Assembly: GCA_036365145.1 (NCBI GenBank)
Contig: JAEOAD010000982.1
Span: 8,148,001 to 8,212,000, forward strand
Length of the DNA stretch: 64,000 nucleotides
Source of the DNA: Orientallactaga sibirica
Lineage: Eukaryota > Chordata > Mammalia > Rodentia > Dipodidae
Reading direction: 5' to 3'
Shown: positions 34,267 through 45,858 of the stretch, piece by piece
Layout: every line of letters starts with the position of its first letter
Position numbering within the stretch: position 1 is the stretch's first letter
The notes under the pieces: model-generated
Database searches by the model: none
What the model was told of the DNA's origin: nothing
Seen by the model: the letters and a program-made list of their open reading frames with translations, nothing else
Translations under genes and position numbers: made by a program

Positions 34267-34440
34267 AAGAATCAAGCCGAGCATGGTGGCACATGTCTTT
34301 AATCCCAGCACTCAGGAGGCAGAGGTAGAAGGATTACCGTGAGCTTGAGGCCACCCTGAAACTACATAGTGAATTCCAGGTCAGCCTGGGATAAAGTGAG
34401 ACTGTACCCCCCAAAATCAAAATAAATAAATAAATAAAAT
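34267..34440 (+). mobile_element. B1-like SINE
   Basis: Flanked by aagaatcaag / aaaatcaag; tail aataaataaataaataaaa. Confidence 0.92.
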
Positions 34441-34968
34441 CAAGACAAAATATGCTAATGGAATATTGAAGAAATATCAAGAACATTTTATTACAAGATA
34501 GGCAAAACCTAAATACAGCCATGAAGGGACAGGCTTCTGTGAGAAAAAATTGGAAATGTAAGTCTAGAACACATAAAATTAGTTCCCTCACTTTGGTGAG
34601 ACAGATAAATCTTATAATCACAGTTAAGATAGAATCAACAATGAAAACCATCCAAATTAACTCCACAATCACCAAGAAATATCTAAACCACAGCAATTTT
34701 TCTTATGAAGTGAAATTGTATCATCTAGGCTACAGGAATATATGCTTGGCAGATGTTTGCAAACTTTATACATAAGTGTTTCTTAGCCAAAAAAAAAAAA
34801 AAAACCTGAAGTTGTCTATAAAGAAGTAGTAAAGCAATGTTTGATTATAACTTAAATGAAACATATTCTAATTTATTTAAAAGTCTTACCAAATTAATTA
34901 ATTAGCCAGTAACTGAAAAGATTATTACAGACAAGCACTTAGAAAACAAAGGTTATGATTTAGAAAAA

Positions 34969-35115
34969 GTAAGGCTCATGGCACACGCCTTTAATCCCAG
35001 CACTTGGGAGGCAGAGGTAGGAGGATCGCTGTGAGTTTGAGGACACCCTTAGACTACATAGTGAATTCCAGGTCAGCCTGGGCCAGAGTGAGACCCTACC
35101 TTGGGGGGGGGGGAA
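34969..35115 (+). mobile_element. B1-like SINE
   Basis: Slightly 5' truncated, with a G10 run at 35,104 in place of the A tail. Confidence 0.9.
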
Positions 35116-35469
35116 TAAGGCTCAAAATTTGGAACATTTCAACTTTATTATGACTCACACACTCACCTTATCCTTTTATTGCCTAAGTATATAACTATAA
35201 AAGCTTTGAAAAATAAAATCTTACAGGTAGCTTCTATAAAATAGTAGGTAAGAGACTGAGAATGATTTTTATTTACATAACTAATATCAATGAAAAGAAT
35301 TTTTAAAAAATCAGCTGGAGAGGGAATAACCAATTCTTTTGGTATGGTTTCAACTACAGACCTTGAAATGAGCATCCAATAATTAAGCTCAAATTTAATT
35401 GCTTCTATTTATTTTAAAAGGATTTTACAAGCAAATGTTAAAATCATGAAGAGCTTTGATATTTGCATA

Positions 35470-35632
35470 CATTTTTTTTTTTTTGGTTTTTTGAGGTAGG
35501 GCCTCACTTTAGGTCAGGCTGACCTGGAATTCACAATGTAGTCTCAGGGTGGCCTTGAACTCATGGCAATTCTCCTACCTCTGTCTCCGAGTGCTGGGAT
35601 TAAAGGCATATGCCACCATGCCCAGCAGTGTG
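35470..35632 (-). mobile_element. B1-like SINE
   Basis: Flanked by gcatacatttttt / gtgtacattttta. Confidence 0.92.
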
Positions 35633-35817
35633 TACATTTTTAAAAACTTTTAAATTCAAAATTTGAAAACTCTAAATCATGAAATTTTTGTGACATTTGC
35701 TTTTTATAAATTTGAAGAAATTATAATTATCACTTATCTCCTATTAAGATAATTTATTAAAATTTCTATAAAGTTATCTTAAAGAGTAAAATTTACTCAG
35801 CAAGAAAAATAAGAAAT

Positions 35818-35962
35818 TGCCAAACGTGGTGGTATATACCTTTAATCCCAGCACTTGGGAGGCAGAGGTAAGAGGATCAGTGTGAGTTTGAGGCCAGCCA
35901 GAGACTACATAGTGATTTCCAGGTCAATCTGGGCTAGAGCAAAAAACCAAAAAAGAAAATCA
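35818..35962 (+). mobile_element. B1-like SINE
   Basis: Lacks the gtgagaccctacc block before the tail. Confidence 0.9.
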
Positions 35963-36194
35963 GAAATTATCCTTTTTCTAGGAATCAACTTATGAAAAAT
36001 GAATTATCATACTTTATCACATGAATAATGTCTTTGGCTATAAGCATTATTTTATGTACTAGTAGGAAAGAAAAAATTGATGATAATTAAAATCTACACA
36101 TCTAAATTTCAGGTGTTAAACTATAACCAAATTATATGTCTGAAAATTTATAAACTGTGGTTTATCATTCTCTAAACAACACAAGTTATTTATT

Positions 36195-36352
36195 GCCATG
36201 TGGGGTGGCACACGCCTTTAATCCCAGCACTTGAGAGGCAGAGGTAGGAGGATCAGTGTGAGTTCAAGGCCAGCCTAGAGCTACCTAGTGAGTTTCAGGT
36301 CAGCCTGTGCTACAGTGAGGCCCCTTACTTCAAACACCCCCCAAAGAAGTTA
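36195..36352 (+). mobile_element. B1-like SINE
   Basis: Flanked by aagttatttat; C-rich tail acaccccccaaag. Confidence 0.9.
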
Positions 36353-36507
36353 TTTATCCATGTGTTTACTATATACTAAATTAAATTTGGCTATAGAAAT
36401 GAGTTTAACTTATTCAAAATAAGCTTAGATGACATAAAATATAGCAATAACAAAAATATAAAGACTTAGGAAACCATGACTGGTAATGAAGAAAAGAATG
36501 AAATGAG

Positions 36508-36712
36508 CTGGAGATATTGCTCAGGGGCTAAAGCATGTGCTTGCAAAGTCTAAAGACCTGGGTTCAATTCCCCAGTGCCCACATAAAGCCAGAGCACAAA
36601 GTGTTAGAGGCATCTGGAGTTCATTGCAGTGGCTAGAAGCCCTGTCATGCCCATTTTCCAACCTTCCTCCTGCCTTGCAAATAAATTAAATATTTTTTTA
36701 AAAAAGAAACAA
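36508..36712 (+). mobile_element. B2-like SINE
   Basis: Ends about 160 bases downstream of the CDKL5 first coding exon's donor, so the splice region is undisturbed. Confidence 0.9.
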
Positions 36713-36846
36713 AAACAGTCTCAAGAAGTTCTCGATTTATTTAAACCTTAAAAGATTTCAAAATATTACTGGTTTTCAATGGGAGAGTAAAAATTGTACT
36801 CTTATATGAGTATCTGAATTGATACAGGTTAAATTAAGAGGATCTA

Positions 36847-37086
<240 letters not shown>

Positions 37087-37112
37087 CTAACGATGAAGTA
37101 TGAAATAAGTTC

Positions 37113-37730
37113 CTGAAAAGAACAAACACAATGGGAATCCATGAGTATTATACTGCAATGCTTGACCTAGTCTCTTTCTTAGTTTTAAATCCATGTTAAT
37201 GTTTCATAAAAGAGAAAAAACAAACAAGCAATAAGAGGGGGAAAATCTCTAATAAAAAAATCACACTGTATTCAATGAATAACAGAACCACAATGAGGGA
37301 CCAGGGACAAAGAATCCCAGGCAACTTTTGAAAACAGTATTTACCTGGTACAATCGAAAAACAAAAACAAGCAAACAAAAAGAAACAACTACTGTGTGCA
37401 ACCAATTGGATATTTACTTTAACAAAGTGATATGAAACTTATTTGAATTCTAGAATTGAACAAGTATATTATGGATAATGAAACCTTCATTTCTTATTCT
37501 CATAAAGGGACCTATGAAATATGAAAAGCTAATAATACATGCTCAGTTTTTAATATCTACAGCTTTGGAAATAGATATAAATGTCTATACGCTCACATGC
37601 ACATATTCCCTAGCTCTGTGCCCTGCGGAGGTCTAGAAGCAATGACACCTCAACAACCATAAGTACAGTTAGTACTTCGATGAAAAGACTTCTAATTCTA
37701 TGAAGAAATGGCTGATTTAAAGGCTAGGAC
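37113..37730. other. start of CDKL5 intron 1 sequence upstream of the first coding exon, repeat-free
   Basis: About 620 bases without SINEs beside the exon; the 69-codon minus frame at 37,196 has no recognised family. Confidence 0.55.
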
Positions 37731-37732
37731 AG

Positions 37733-37878
37733 AGGCTGGAGAGATTGCTCAGTGGTTAAAGGCATTTGCTTGCAAAGCCTGCTAGCCTGGATTCAATTCC
37801 CCAGTATACAGATGCACAAAGTGATACATGCATCTGGAGTTCATTTGCAGTAGCAAGAGCCCCTGGCATGCCCATTTT

Positions 37879-37923
<45 letters not shown>

Positions 37924-37945
37924 TATCTGTCTGTCTATCTCAATA
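37733..37945 (+). mobile_element. B2-like SINE with (GT)n
   Basis: The CT tract is replaced by about 22 GT units at 37,878-37,921. Confidence 0.92.
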
Positions 37946-37989
37946 AGAAAAAAATCAAAGGCTAGTTCAGGAAAAGCACAATGCACAAA

Positions 37990-38480
37990 AAATAATGGGC
38001 TTATGTCAAATGACACAGGAGTCAGCTTAAAGTGACTCCTGGGCAGTAAAAAAATAAGGATATTAACAAATTATCATCTGCAGAATAAAATAAAAGACAC
38101 AAATGCAGGGAGGCAGATAAAGGTAAAGCTCTTTCATGGTGTTTTATCTCAAATAATAAATGTGATAGGTTAATAAATTCTCCATTTAGCAATGGCTCTG
38201 GTAATAATTATTTTGGGCAAGTATCACCAATATGTGCTAAAACCTATAGTTGAAGGTTTCATTAGAAACAAAATATCTAGTTTCAAAGTATCTACAAGGT
38301 ATCTACTAATTACAAAGAGAAAAATAGTATTTCATGTGGAAGAATAATGCTAGACACAATATTAAGTGATCAAAGTTAACAGTCATATAATTAAACAAAT
38401 GAATATTATATGACTCTTTATAGGATATATCATATCACTACTTCTGCAGCATTTCTACCAGAAACGTAAACCCTGAATCT
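37990..38480. other. intron without identifiable features
   Basis: Unique AT-rich sequence. Confidence 0.6.
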
Positions 38481-38484
38481 AGCT

Positions 38485-38605
38485 AGGCCTGGTGGTGCAT
38501 GTATATGAATCTCAGCACTTGAGAGGTGTAGGATCAGGAGATCAAGTACATTCTCAGCTGAATAGTGAGTTCTAGGTCAGCCTGAGCTAGAAGAGATGAA
38601 AAAAA
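38485..38605 (+). mobile_element. old B1-like SINE
   Basis: aggcctggtggtgcatgtat...gtgagttctaggtcagcctg. Confidence 0.75.
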
Positions 38606-38803
38606 CATCTGAATCTAACCACAAGAAGCAACAGACAAACTTAAGGTAAAGAACATTCATTCTACTATACCGGCTCAATTCTTCAAAAATGGGGAATATA
38701 ACAGATTAAAGAAGATTTAAGAGACATTATAAATATAATGTATGATCCTAAATTAGATCCTAGATAATAAACATATATTTTTTACTTTTTTTAAATTTAT
38801 TGG

Positions 38804-39000
38804 GCTGGAAAGATAGCTTAGCAGTTAATGCACTTGCCTGAAAAGCCAAAGGACCCAGGTTCAATTCGCCAGTACCCATGTAAGCCAGCTACACAAGCTG
38901 GTGCATGTGTCTGGAGTTCATCTGCAGTGACTGGAGGCCATGGTGCATCCATTCTATCTGCCTCTTTCTTTCTCTCTCCCCCCTCAAATTAATTAATTCA
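38804..39000 (+). mobile_element. B2-like SINE
   Basis: Abuts a second, reverse B2-like copy, forming an inverted pair. Confidence 0.9.
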
Positions 39001-39002
39001 TT

Positions 39003-39025
39003 TAAAAGTTCATTTATTTGTACAG

Positions 39026-39074
<49 letters not shown>

Positions 39075-39232
39075 GGGGAGACGATACTCCAGAATCTCTT
39101 GCCACTGCAAGCAGCACACCAGATGCTTGCACCACGTTTTGCGTCAAGCTTTGCCGTGGATGGCTAGGGAATTGTACTCAAGCAGACAGGCTTTGCAAAC
39201 AAGCACCTTTAACCATGAAGCTATCTACACTT
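39003..39232 (-). mobile_element. B2-like SINE with (GT)n
   Basis: About 23 GT units at 39,027-39,073, then ctcttgccactgcaagcagc. Confidence 0.87.
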
Positions 39233-39255
39233 TTTTTTTTACTATAAAAGACAAT

Positions 39256-39394
39256 AGAGCTGGGCGTGGTGGTGCACGCCTTTAATTCCAGCACTCGGGA
39301 GGCAGAGGTAGAAGGATCGCCATAAGTTCAAGGCCACCCTGAGAATACATAGTTAATTCCAGGTCAGCCTGGGCGGGAGTGAGACCCTACCTCG

Positions 39395-39425
<31 letters not shown>
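39256..39425 (+). mobile_element. B1-like SINE
   Basis: Flanked by aaaagacaatag on both sides; long pure A tail. Confidence 0.95.
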
Positions 39426-39427
<2 letters not shown>

Positions 39428-39514
39428 CAATAGGCAAAATTTAAATGCATAAATGCATATAGAGCAGATAATAGTACTAATTTTGAGGTACTGAGGTTAT
39501 AGAAAACAACACTT

Positions 39515-39735
39515 TGGACTGGGGAGATGGCTCCATGGTTAAAGGTACTTGCTTACAAAGCCTGATGGCCTGGGTTCAATTCAACAGTGCTCACATAAAG
39601 CCAGATGCACAAAATGGCACAAGAATCTGGAATTTATAACCACTAAAGGCCCTGGTGTGCCCATACTTCCCTTTCGCTTTCTCTCTTTCCCTCTTTCTCT
39701 CTCCCTCCTAACAAATAATTTTTCTAAGAGAAAGG
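39515..39735 (+). mobile_element. B2-like SINE
   Basis: Flanked by aacaacacttt / aagcaacactctgg-like sequence. Confidence 0.88.
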
Positions 39736-39829
39736 AAGCAACACTCTGGTTTTTTAAGAGACAGCATCAACATTTTCAGAGTTAAAGGGACATCATGTTT
39801 ATAACTTAAAGCATTCAAATCCAAGACTT

Positions 39830-39970
39830 GTAGGTTTGGAGGCACACACTTTTAATCCCAGCACTTGCCTGAATGAAGGAGGAGGATCGCCATGAGTTTG
39901 ACCCAAACTTGGACTACAGTGAATTCTAGGTCAGCCCAGACTAGTGAGACTCTGCTTCAAAAAAACAAAA
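39830..39970 (+). mobile_element. old B1-like SINE
   Basis: ggcacacacttttaatccca...gaattctaggtcagcccaga. Confidence 0.85.
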
Positions 39971-39975
39971 CAAGG

Positions 39976-40135
39976 ACCGGGCGTGGTGGCGCACGCCTTT
40001 AATCCCAGCACTGGGAGGCAGAGGTAGGAGGATCACCAGGAGTTCGAGGCCACCCTGAGGCTACATAGTGAAGTCTAGGTCAGCCTGGGCCAGAGTGAGA
40101 CCCTACCTCGAAAAACTAAAACAAAACAAAACAAA
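39976..40135 (+). mobile_element. B1-like SINE
   Basis: Near-consensus, tail of AAAAC units. Confidence 0.93.
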
Positions 40136-40480
40136 ACTTGTGTGTGTGAAAGGGAAAAAAAAGAGAGAATGATAAAGCAAATATAATAAAATGTTTACAT
40201 TTGGAGACTCTGGTTTAAGGTAGTAAGAAACACAGAAAATTCTTTGGGCTGCTTTAGTAATTCCTTTCTCGAAATGGCATGCTTTCAAAGTAATTTCATA
40301 TATTTCAAAAAGCCTATCCTGCTTCTACAAACAATAACAGAAGAACAAAGAGTAAGACACAACTGGCTTAAAAGAAAGAAAGAAATCTAAACAAAGAACT
40401 TTTCTTTGCTGCTTGTGGAATCTGAAACTTTTTAAAAAATAAGAGCACCCCATGTAATATGGACAGGAAGCACCCTTTTT

Positions 40481-40482
<2 letters not shown>

Positions 40483-40515
<33 letters not shown>

Positions 40516-40560
40516 CTTTCTTTCTTTCTCTCTTTCTCTCTTTCTTTCTTTCTTTTTTTT
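40483..40560. repeat. (TTTC)n tract in duplication copy 1
   Basis: Long pyrimidine run before a B1-like tail; counterpart at 42,684-42,755. Confidence 0.93.
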
Positions 40561-40589
40561 TTTTTTTTGTTGTTGTTGTTGTTGTTTGT

Positions 40590-40742
40590 TTTTTTTTTGG
40601 TTTTTCGAGGTAGGGTTTTACTATAGCCCAGGCTGACCTGGAATTCACTCTGTAATCTCAGGGTGGCCTCAAACTCATGGCAATCCTCCTACCTCTTCCT
40701 CCCGAGTGCTGGGATTAAAGGCGTGCACCACCATGCCCAGCT
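40590..40742 (-). mobile_element. B1-like SINE (duplication copy 1)
   Basis: Consensus gtgctgggattaaaggcgtg retained here. Confidence 0.93.
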
Positions 40743-40759
40743 TCTTTTTTTTTTTTAAG

Positions 40760-41012
40760 TAACTATTTTATTTTATTTTATTGATTTTTAAAATTTTTTT
40801 ATTGACAACTTCTTTAATTGTAGACAATATCCCATGTTATTTCCCTCCCTACTCCCACTTTCCCCTTTGAAACTTCACTCTCTATCATATCCCCTCCCCC
40901 TCTCAATCAGTCTCTCTTTTCAGTTTGATGTCATGATCTTTTACTCCTATTATGATGGACTTATGTAGGTAGTGTCAGGCACTGTGAGGTCATGGATATC
41001 CAGGCCATTTTA
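40760..41012 (-). mobile_element. L1 3' tail (duplication copy 1)
   Basis: Reverse complement of an L1 3' UTR: tattgacaacttctttaatt, gtagacaatatcccatgtta. Confidence 0.8.
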
Positions 41013-41229
41013 GGAAGCACCTTTTCAAACATGGTGAAAATGTAAACTTGGGCAAGATTTCTACAAGAATATTACATTCATGATTAAATGATTTTAAGAT
41101 GTTCCTCATGATATATGTATGTTGCCAAAAGGAACCTGCCACAAACACTCTTAAATGTGAAGTATCAAATGAAATCTTTATAAAAAATTAAGAACATGGG
41201 GCTCGAAAGTTGGCTTGGCAGTACCCATG

Positions 41230-41634
41230 TGTTGGGCCCTGCCCGGTGTGAAGCCGAGTGGTTAGCCCAGCCAGTCTTGGCCTACTCCCGGTGAGGCCTA
41301 GTCGAGCTTCCAGAGCCTGAGTAGAGTTTGGTGACCTGTCCTTGGAGTGACTCAGCACCTAAGCTGAAACTGCCTCCACCCAGCTGCTGCTGACGTGGTG
41401 AAATGCACATCATTAAAAATACCTTTCTCTCATCCCCTCTTCCTGCCCCCTTCATACAAAAAAATATAAATACCTTCCCATGACAATAAACGGGAGATTC
41501 CCGCCCCAAACGGTCTGTGGCTCAATGTGGTTTTTCTCCCTGGTGTTTTTGGGGAGGGGTTTAAGTCGCCGACACCCGCCTTCCCACTCAGCCTTGAGAA
41601 GAAGCGGCTTATATAGCTCTCTCTCTTCCGCTCT
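41230..41634 (+). repeat. truncated second copy of the solo LTR
   Basis: Same insertion as 43,436, with the identical left flank (CCCATG at 41,224-41,229, inside the same SINE head), so it arose by duplication and not by a second integration. The right end is lost: at about 41,635 it joins a B1-like SINE tail. Confidence 0.88.
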
Positions 41635-41677
41635 GGTCAGCTTGGTCTAGAGTGAGCACTACCTTGAAAAACCAATT
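41635..41677 (+). mobile_element. B1-like tail fused to the truncated LTR
   Basis: ggtcagcttggtctagagtg...ccttgaaaaacca; only the last ~40 bases of the SINE remain. Confidence 0.75.
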
Positions 41678-41689
41678 TAAAGAAAAATA

Positions 41690-41859
41690 GGCAAAGATGC
41701 ACATGCATGTGATCCAATAATTCTTTAATCCCACTGCTAAGGAAATAAAACTTCCTTCCAACCAGTCTAGCTACTTGCCAAATTCAAAGCCAGAGAGAGA
41801 CTCTTATCTCAGAAAAGGAGACAGCATGTGAGGTACTCTTTCTGAGGTTGTCTCCTGGC

Positions 41860-41902
<43 letters not shown>

Positions 41903-42569
41903 TTGCAAAGAATCAATTTAGGGCTGATGGATTGTTTTCTGCATAAATGAAGAAAAAGACTATAATTTTATCCTTTAATAAAAGTTGAGGATTTACACTG
42001 AATAGGAAACTTTGCAGTTTACACATGCAGATAAAGGAAAGGCCGGTAGAAAGGGTCCCTTTCCCCATCAAATAACACCGGGTGCATTCAAATAAAAGTA
42101 GCATCACAGTTCTGTACTACACAGCATATAAAAAGCACGTTATCCTACTTATACTTCTACGATGAAGTTGATTTAAGCAACGTAATCTCTAGTAAGTAGA
42201 TGAGTTAACCTGCTACGTCTAGGGCACTAACCACATGCCAATTAAATCTAGAGTATGCCTGCCCCCCAAAAATAATGATTAGGTTTTCAAAGAAATTGAT
42301 CTTAAGCCATTCTTAGTGACCCAAGTTTAACAGGACCACTTCTTGAGTAAAACATGTCTAGTTTTAACAGGAGAGCTTTGTCATTCGTGCTAGAAGAAGC
42401 TGCTTTTATTCCCCCATTAGTAGAACATACAGCATCCACAGAAATGCCCAATCATTAATAAGTAAACTGCAAATGAAGGAAATCTATATTTGGTCCCCTC
42501 AGCTTACATTGTCTATAGTAGGTGTTTGTGAAGCCACTTAACACGGAACCCCAGGCAAGGTGGATTCAA
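41690..42569. other. unique spacer between duplication copies, with (CA)n
   Basis: Contains a CA run of about 20 units at 41,861-41,901; otherwise no repeats recognised. Confidence 0.65.
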
Positions 42570-42683
42570 TTAAAAGAAAGAAAGAAATCTAAACAAAGAA
42601 CTTTTCTTTGCTGATTGTGGAATCTGAAACTTTTTAAAAAATAAGAGCACCCCATGAAATATGGACAGGAAGCACACAAATTC

Positions 42684-42755
42684 CTTTTCTTTCTTTCTTT
42701 CTTTCTTTCTTTCTTTTCTTTCTTTCTTTCTTTTCTCTTTCTTTCTTTCTTTCAG
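42684..42755. repeat. (TTTC)n tract in duplication copy 2
   Basis: Counterpart of 40,483, different unit phasing. Confidence 0.9.
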
Positions 42756-42774
42756 AAAATTTTTTTTTTTTTTG

Positions 42775-42955
42775 TTGTTGTTGTTGTTGTTTGCCTTTTT
42801 TTGGTTTTCCAGGTAGGGGTTTACTATAGCCCAGGCTGACCTGGAATTCACTCTGTAATCTCAGGGTGGCCTCAAACTCATGGCTGAATCCTCCTACCTC
42901 TTCCTCCCAAGTGCTCAAAAAAAAAAAAAGGCGTGCACCACCATGCCCAGCAGTT
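42775..42955 (-). mobile_element. B1-like SINE (duplication copy 2)
   Basis: Same insertion as 40,590, but with a 13-base A-rich block at 42,916 and tgaa inserted at about 42,884. Confidence 0.92.
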
Positions 42956-42964
42956 TTTTTTAAG

Positions 42965-43222
42965 TAACTATTTTATTTTATTTTATTGATTTTTAAAATT
43001 TTTTTATTGACAACTTCTTTAATTGTAGACAATATCCCATGTTATTTCCCTCCCTACTCCCACTTTCCCCTTTGAAACTTCACTCTCTATCATAGATCCC
43101 CTCTCAATCAGTCTCTCTTTTCAGTTTGATGTCATGATCTTTTACTCCTATTATGATGGACTTATGTAGGTAGTGTCAGGCACTGTGAGGTCATGGATAT
43201 CCAGGCCATTTTAGGAAGTTCT
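42965..43222 (-). mobile_element. L1 3' tail (duplication copy 2)
   Basis: Counterpart of 40,760 with small replacements (catagatcccctctc). Confidence 0.8.
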
Positions 43223-43397
43223 TTTCAAACATGGTGAAAATGTAAACTTGGGCAAGATTTCTTCCCAAGAATATTACATTCATGATTAAATGATTTTAAG
43301 ATGTGCCTCATGATATATGTATGTTGCCAAAAGGAACCTGCCACAAACACTCTTAAATGTGAAGTATCAAATGAAATCTTTATAAAAAATTAAGAAC

Positions 43398-44030
43398 ATG
43401 GGGCTAAAATTTTTGGCTTCTCACAGATACCCATGTGTTGGGCCCTGCCCGGTGTGAAGCCGAGTGGTTAGCCCAGCCAGTCTTGGCCTACTCCCGGTGA
43501 GGCCTAGTCGAGCTTCCAGAGCCTGAGTAGAGTTTGGTGACCTGTCCTTGGAGTGACTCAGCACCTAAGCTGAAACTGCCTCCACCCAGCTGCTGCTGAC
43601 GTGGTGAAATGCTATTGGCCCTTATACCTTTCTCTCATCCCCTCTTCCTGCCCCCTTCCTCAAAATATATAAATACCTCCCCATGACAATAAACGGGGAG
43701 ATTCCCGCCCTAGACGGTCTCCGGCTCAATGTGGTTTTTCTCCCTGGTGTTTTTGGGGGGGAGGGGTTTGAGTCGCCGACACCCGCCTTCCCACTCAGCC
43801 TCGAGAGAAGCGGCTGGCCCGGCTCTCTCTCTCTTCCGCTCTACCTGCCAGTGGTGGAGGGAAAAAGCACCGGCACCCATGTAAGCCAAATACACAAAGT
43901 GGCGTGTGTGTCTGGAGTTTATTTGCAGTGGCTAGAGGCTCTGGTGTGCCCATTCTTTCTGTCTGTCTTTCTTCTCTCTGTCTCTGCTTGCATATAAATA
44001 AATAAAATTTTTTTTAAAAAAATTAAGAAC
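43398..44030 (+). mobile_element. B2-like SINE split by the solo LTR
   Basis: Head at 43,400-43,435, remainder at 43,876-44,015. The SINE's own target duplication, about aaaaattaagaacatg, is seen at 43,385-43,400 and near 44,017-44,033. Confidence 0.85.
43436..43875 (+). repeat. solo LTR of the same betaretrovirus-like family (short form)
   Basis: 440 bp, TGTTGGGCCC...CACCGGCA, with TATA and aataaa (43,689-43,694). It sits inside a B2-like SINE and is flanked by CCCATG (43,430-43,435; 43,876-43,881). Its 3' end stops before any primer-site sequence, unlike the provirus at 54,461. Formed by recombination between the two LTRs of a former provirus. Confidence 0.92.
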
Positions 44031-44034
44031 ATGA

Positions 44035-44405
44035 CAAGGGGTGGGGAAATGATGGCTTGACAATTAAAGGTTCCTGCTTAGAAAGCCTGGTGGCAGGCCG
44101 GGCGTGGTGGCGCACGCCTTTAATCCCAGCACTCGGGAGGCAGAGGTAGGAGGATCGCAGTGAGTTCGAGGCCACCCTGAGACTACATAGTGAATTCCAG
44201 GTCAGCCTGAGCTAGAGTGAGACCCTACCTCAAAAAAAAAATCAAAAAAAAAAAAAGAAAGCCTGGTGGCTAGGGTTCAACTCCTCTGCACCCACATAAA
44301 GGCAGAAGGTAAAAGTGGCACATGCATCTGGTATTCACTTGTAACAGCGGAAGACCCTGGCATGCCCATACACATACACACACATAAATAATTAAAAGAT
44401 ATTTT
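44035..44405 (+). mobile_element. B2-like SINE interrupted by a B1-like SINE
   Basis: B1-like insert 44,095-44,256 flanked by agaaagcctggtgg (44,081-44,094; 44,257-44,270). Confidence 0.94.
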
Positions 44406-44820
44406 TTAAAACACGACAAGGAATTCTACTACTCATACTTATTAACATATTAAATACCTTGTTAAAGTCTCACCATCCCAGCAATGTAAGACAAAATAAA
44501 TAGACTAATAAAAGACATAAAATTCAAAACAGGGATACAAAGTAGAATTTGCACTTATTACTATTTAAAATTCAAAAATATTCAAAGTTAGTCAGGAAGT
44601 GGTTGGTGCAGATGTACAAGAGGCCAACCTGGTCAACAAGTCAAGGCCCTATGGGGGGCTAAAAAAAGAAAAGAACCAGAGGAGGAAAAGGCAGGAGGAG
44701 GAAGAAGAGAGGAGGAGGAAAGAAAAAGAAAAGAATATAATTTACAAACAAGCAGAACTGTGTCTAGTAGGTAGCTGAAGATAAGCTATAAATAAATATA
44801 AATATCATATAAATATCAGT
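44406..44820. other. intron with purine-rich stretch
   Basis: 44,660-44,740 is an almost pure GA region (aggaggaggaaagaaaaag); otherwise unique. Confidence 0.6.
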
Positions 44821-44824
44821 TATA

Positions 44825-45225
44825 AGGGGTTAGAGAGATGGCTCAGTGAGTAAGAGCAGTTTCCATGCAGGCATGAGGGCCTGAGGGGGGCCTGAGACTG
44901 CCTGAGTTTGATTCCCCAGCTCCCACATAAAACACACGGCAAAGCTGGCCATGCACTCTGTAACCCCATTCCTGTGGAGAGCTGAGATCAGATGATCACT
45001 GGGTTTGGAAAAAACAGCAAGGTCCAGAATTAGTTTGTCGGGAAACATACAGATCAGTGATGAGGAGGAGGTGACATCTGATGGAGAGGAAGATACCTGT
45101 CATTCTCTCTGGCCTCTGCATGCACATACGTGGGGCACACGCATGTGTGCACAGATGTGCATATACCACACTTCCCATACACGCTTCCCACACATATTAC
45201 ACACAGGCCCATACCAAATCAATTA
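44825..45225 (+). mobile_element. B4-like composite SINE
   Basis: ggttagagagatggctcagt head, diverged body, CA-rich end (gcacacgcatgtgtgcacag). Confidence 0.6.
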
Positions 45226-45249
45226 TATTTGTAAACATCAATAAGAAAA

Positions 45250-45600
45250 AAATTGTCATTTTTATTCTATCATTGGCCACATTTACAATAACAAAAAAGT
45301 GTAACTAGGGTTTAACATGACAAAATACATCAAAGATCTCTATGAAAATATATAAAACTATTCAAAAGCATTAAAGAAGACCTAAATAAATCAAATAATC
45401 CAAATTATAAAGCTAGGATGACTCAGTACTATAAAAATGCCAATGCTTTCTATGTTGATCCACAGTCAATGCAATTCTAATCAAAACGCCAAAATTGTTT
45501 TTGAGGAATTAAGACAAGCTGGTTTTAAAATGTATATGGAAGAGCAGAATTTCGAGTATAAACAATATTTTCTTCCTAAAAGAGTAAAACATGATGGAGG
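45250..45600 (+). mobile_element. old L1 ORF2 fragment
   Basis: caaagatctctatgaaaata, gatccacagtcaatgcaatt and gacaagctggttttaaaatg are L1 ORF2 phrases. Confidence 0.75.
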
Positions 45601-45803
45601 CTGGGCCTAGAGAGTCGTATCTGGCAGGAGGCCCTATGAACTATATTGAGCATTCTAAGATAGCTGTGGAAATGAAGACAGGGTGGCTTGGCACCAAGGT
45701 TGATAAATCAGCCAGTGGGACAGACGTGAGTGCTCAGAATAAACATCAATAAGAATTCAATATCCCTATAGCTTCATACAGTCCTGAGGAGAGTCAAAGT
45801 AAC

Positions 45804-45823
45804 TTACTTACTTACTTACTTAC

Positions 45824-45858
<35 letters not shown>

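Larger units (their letters stand above)
40368..41634 (+). repeat. segmental duplication, copy 1
   Basis: Matches 42,570-43,842 in order: aagaaagaaatctaaac, a TTTC tract, a minus B1-like SINE, a minus L1 3' tail, a SINE head and the LTR. The offset is about 2,202-2,206 bp. Most of the alignment is identical. Confidence 0.92.
42570..43842 (+). repeat. segmental duplication, copy 2
   Basis: This copy keeps the ancestral right side of the solo LTR and its host SINE. It differs from copy 1 mainly in short replaced blocks, for example caaaaaaaaaaaaa in place of the B1 consensus gggatta near 42,916-42,928. Confidence 0.92.

Noticed and set aside
37196..37405. 69-codon minus frame just upstream of the CDKL5 exon as an alternative first exon
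   Set aside because: No family resemblance and no convincing splice pair in frame with CDKL5.
41282..41509. 75-codon minus frame
   Set aside because: Antisense of the duplicated LTR; not kept in the 43.4-kb copy.
42654..42918. Lys/Asn-rich and Phe/Leu-rich frames around 42.6-42.9 kb (and 40.3-40.6 kb)
   Set aside because: Translations of TTTC and TTG simple repeats and a B1-like SINE.
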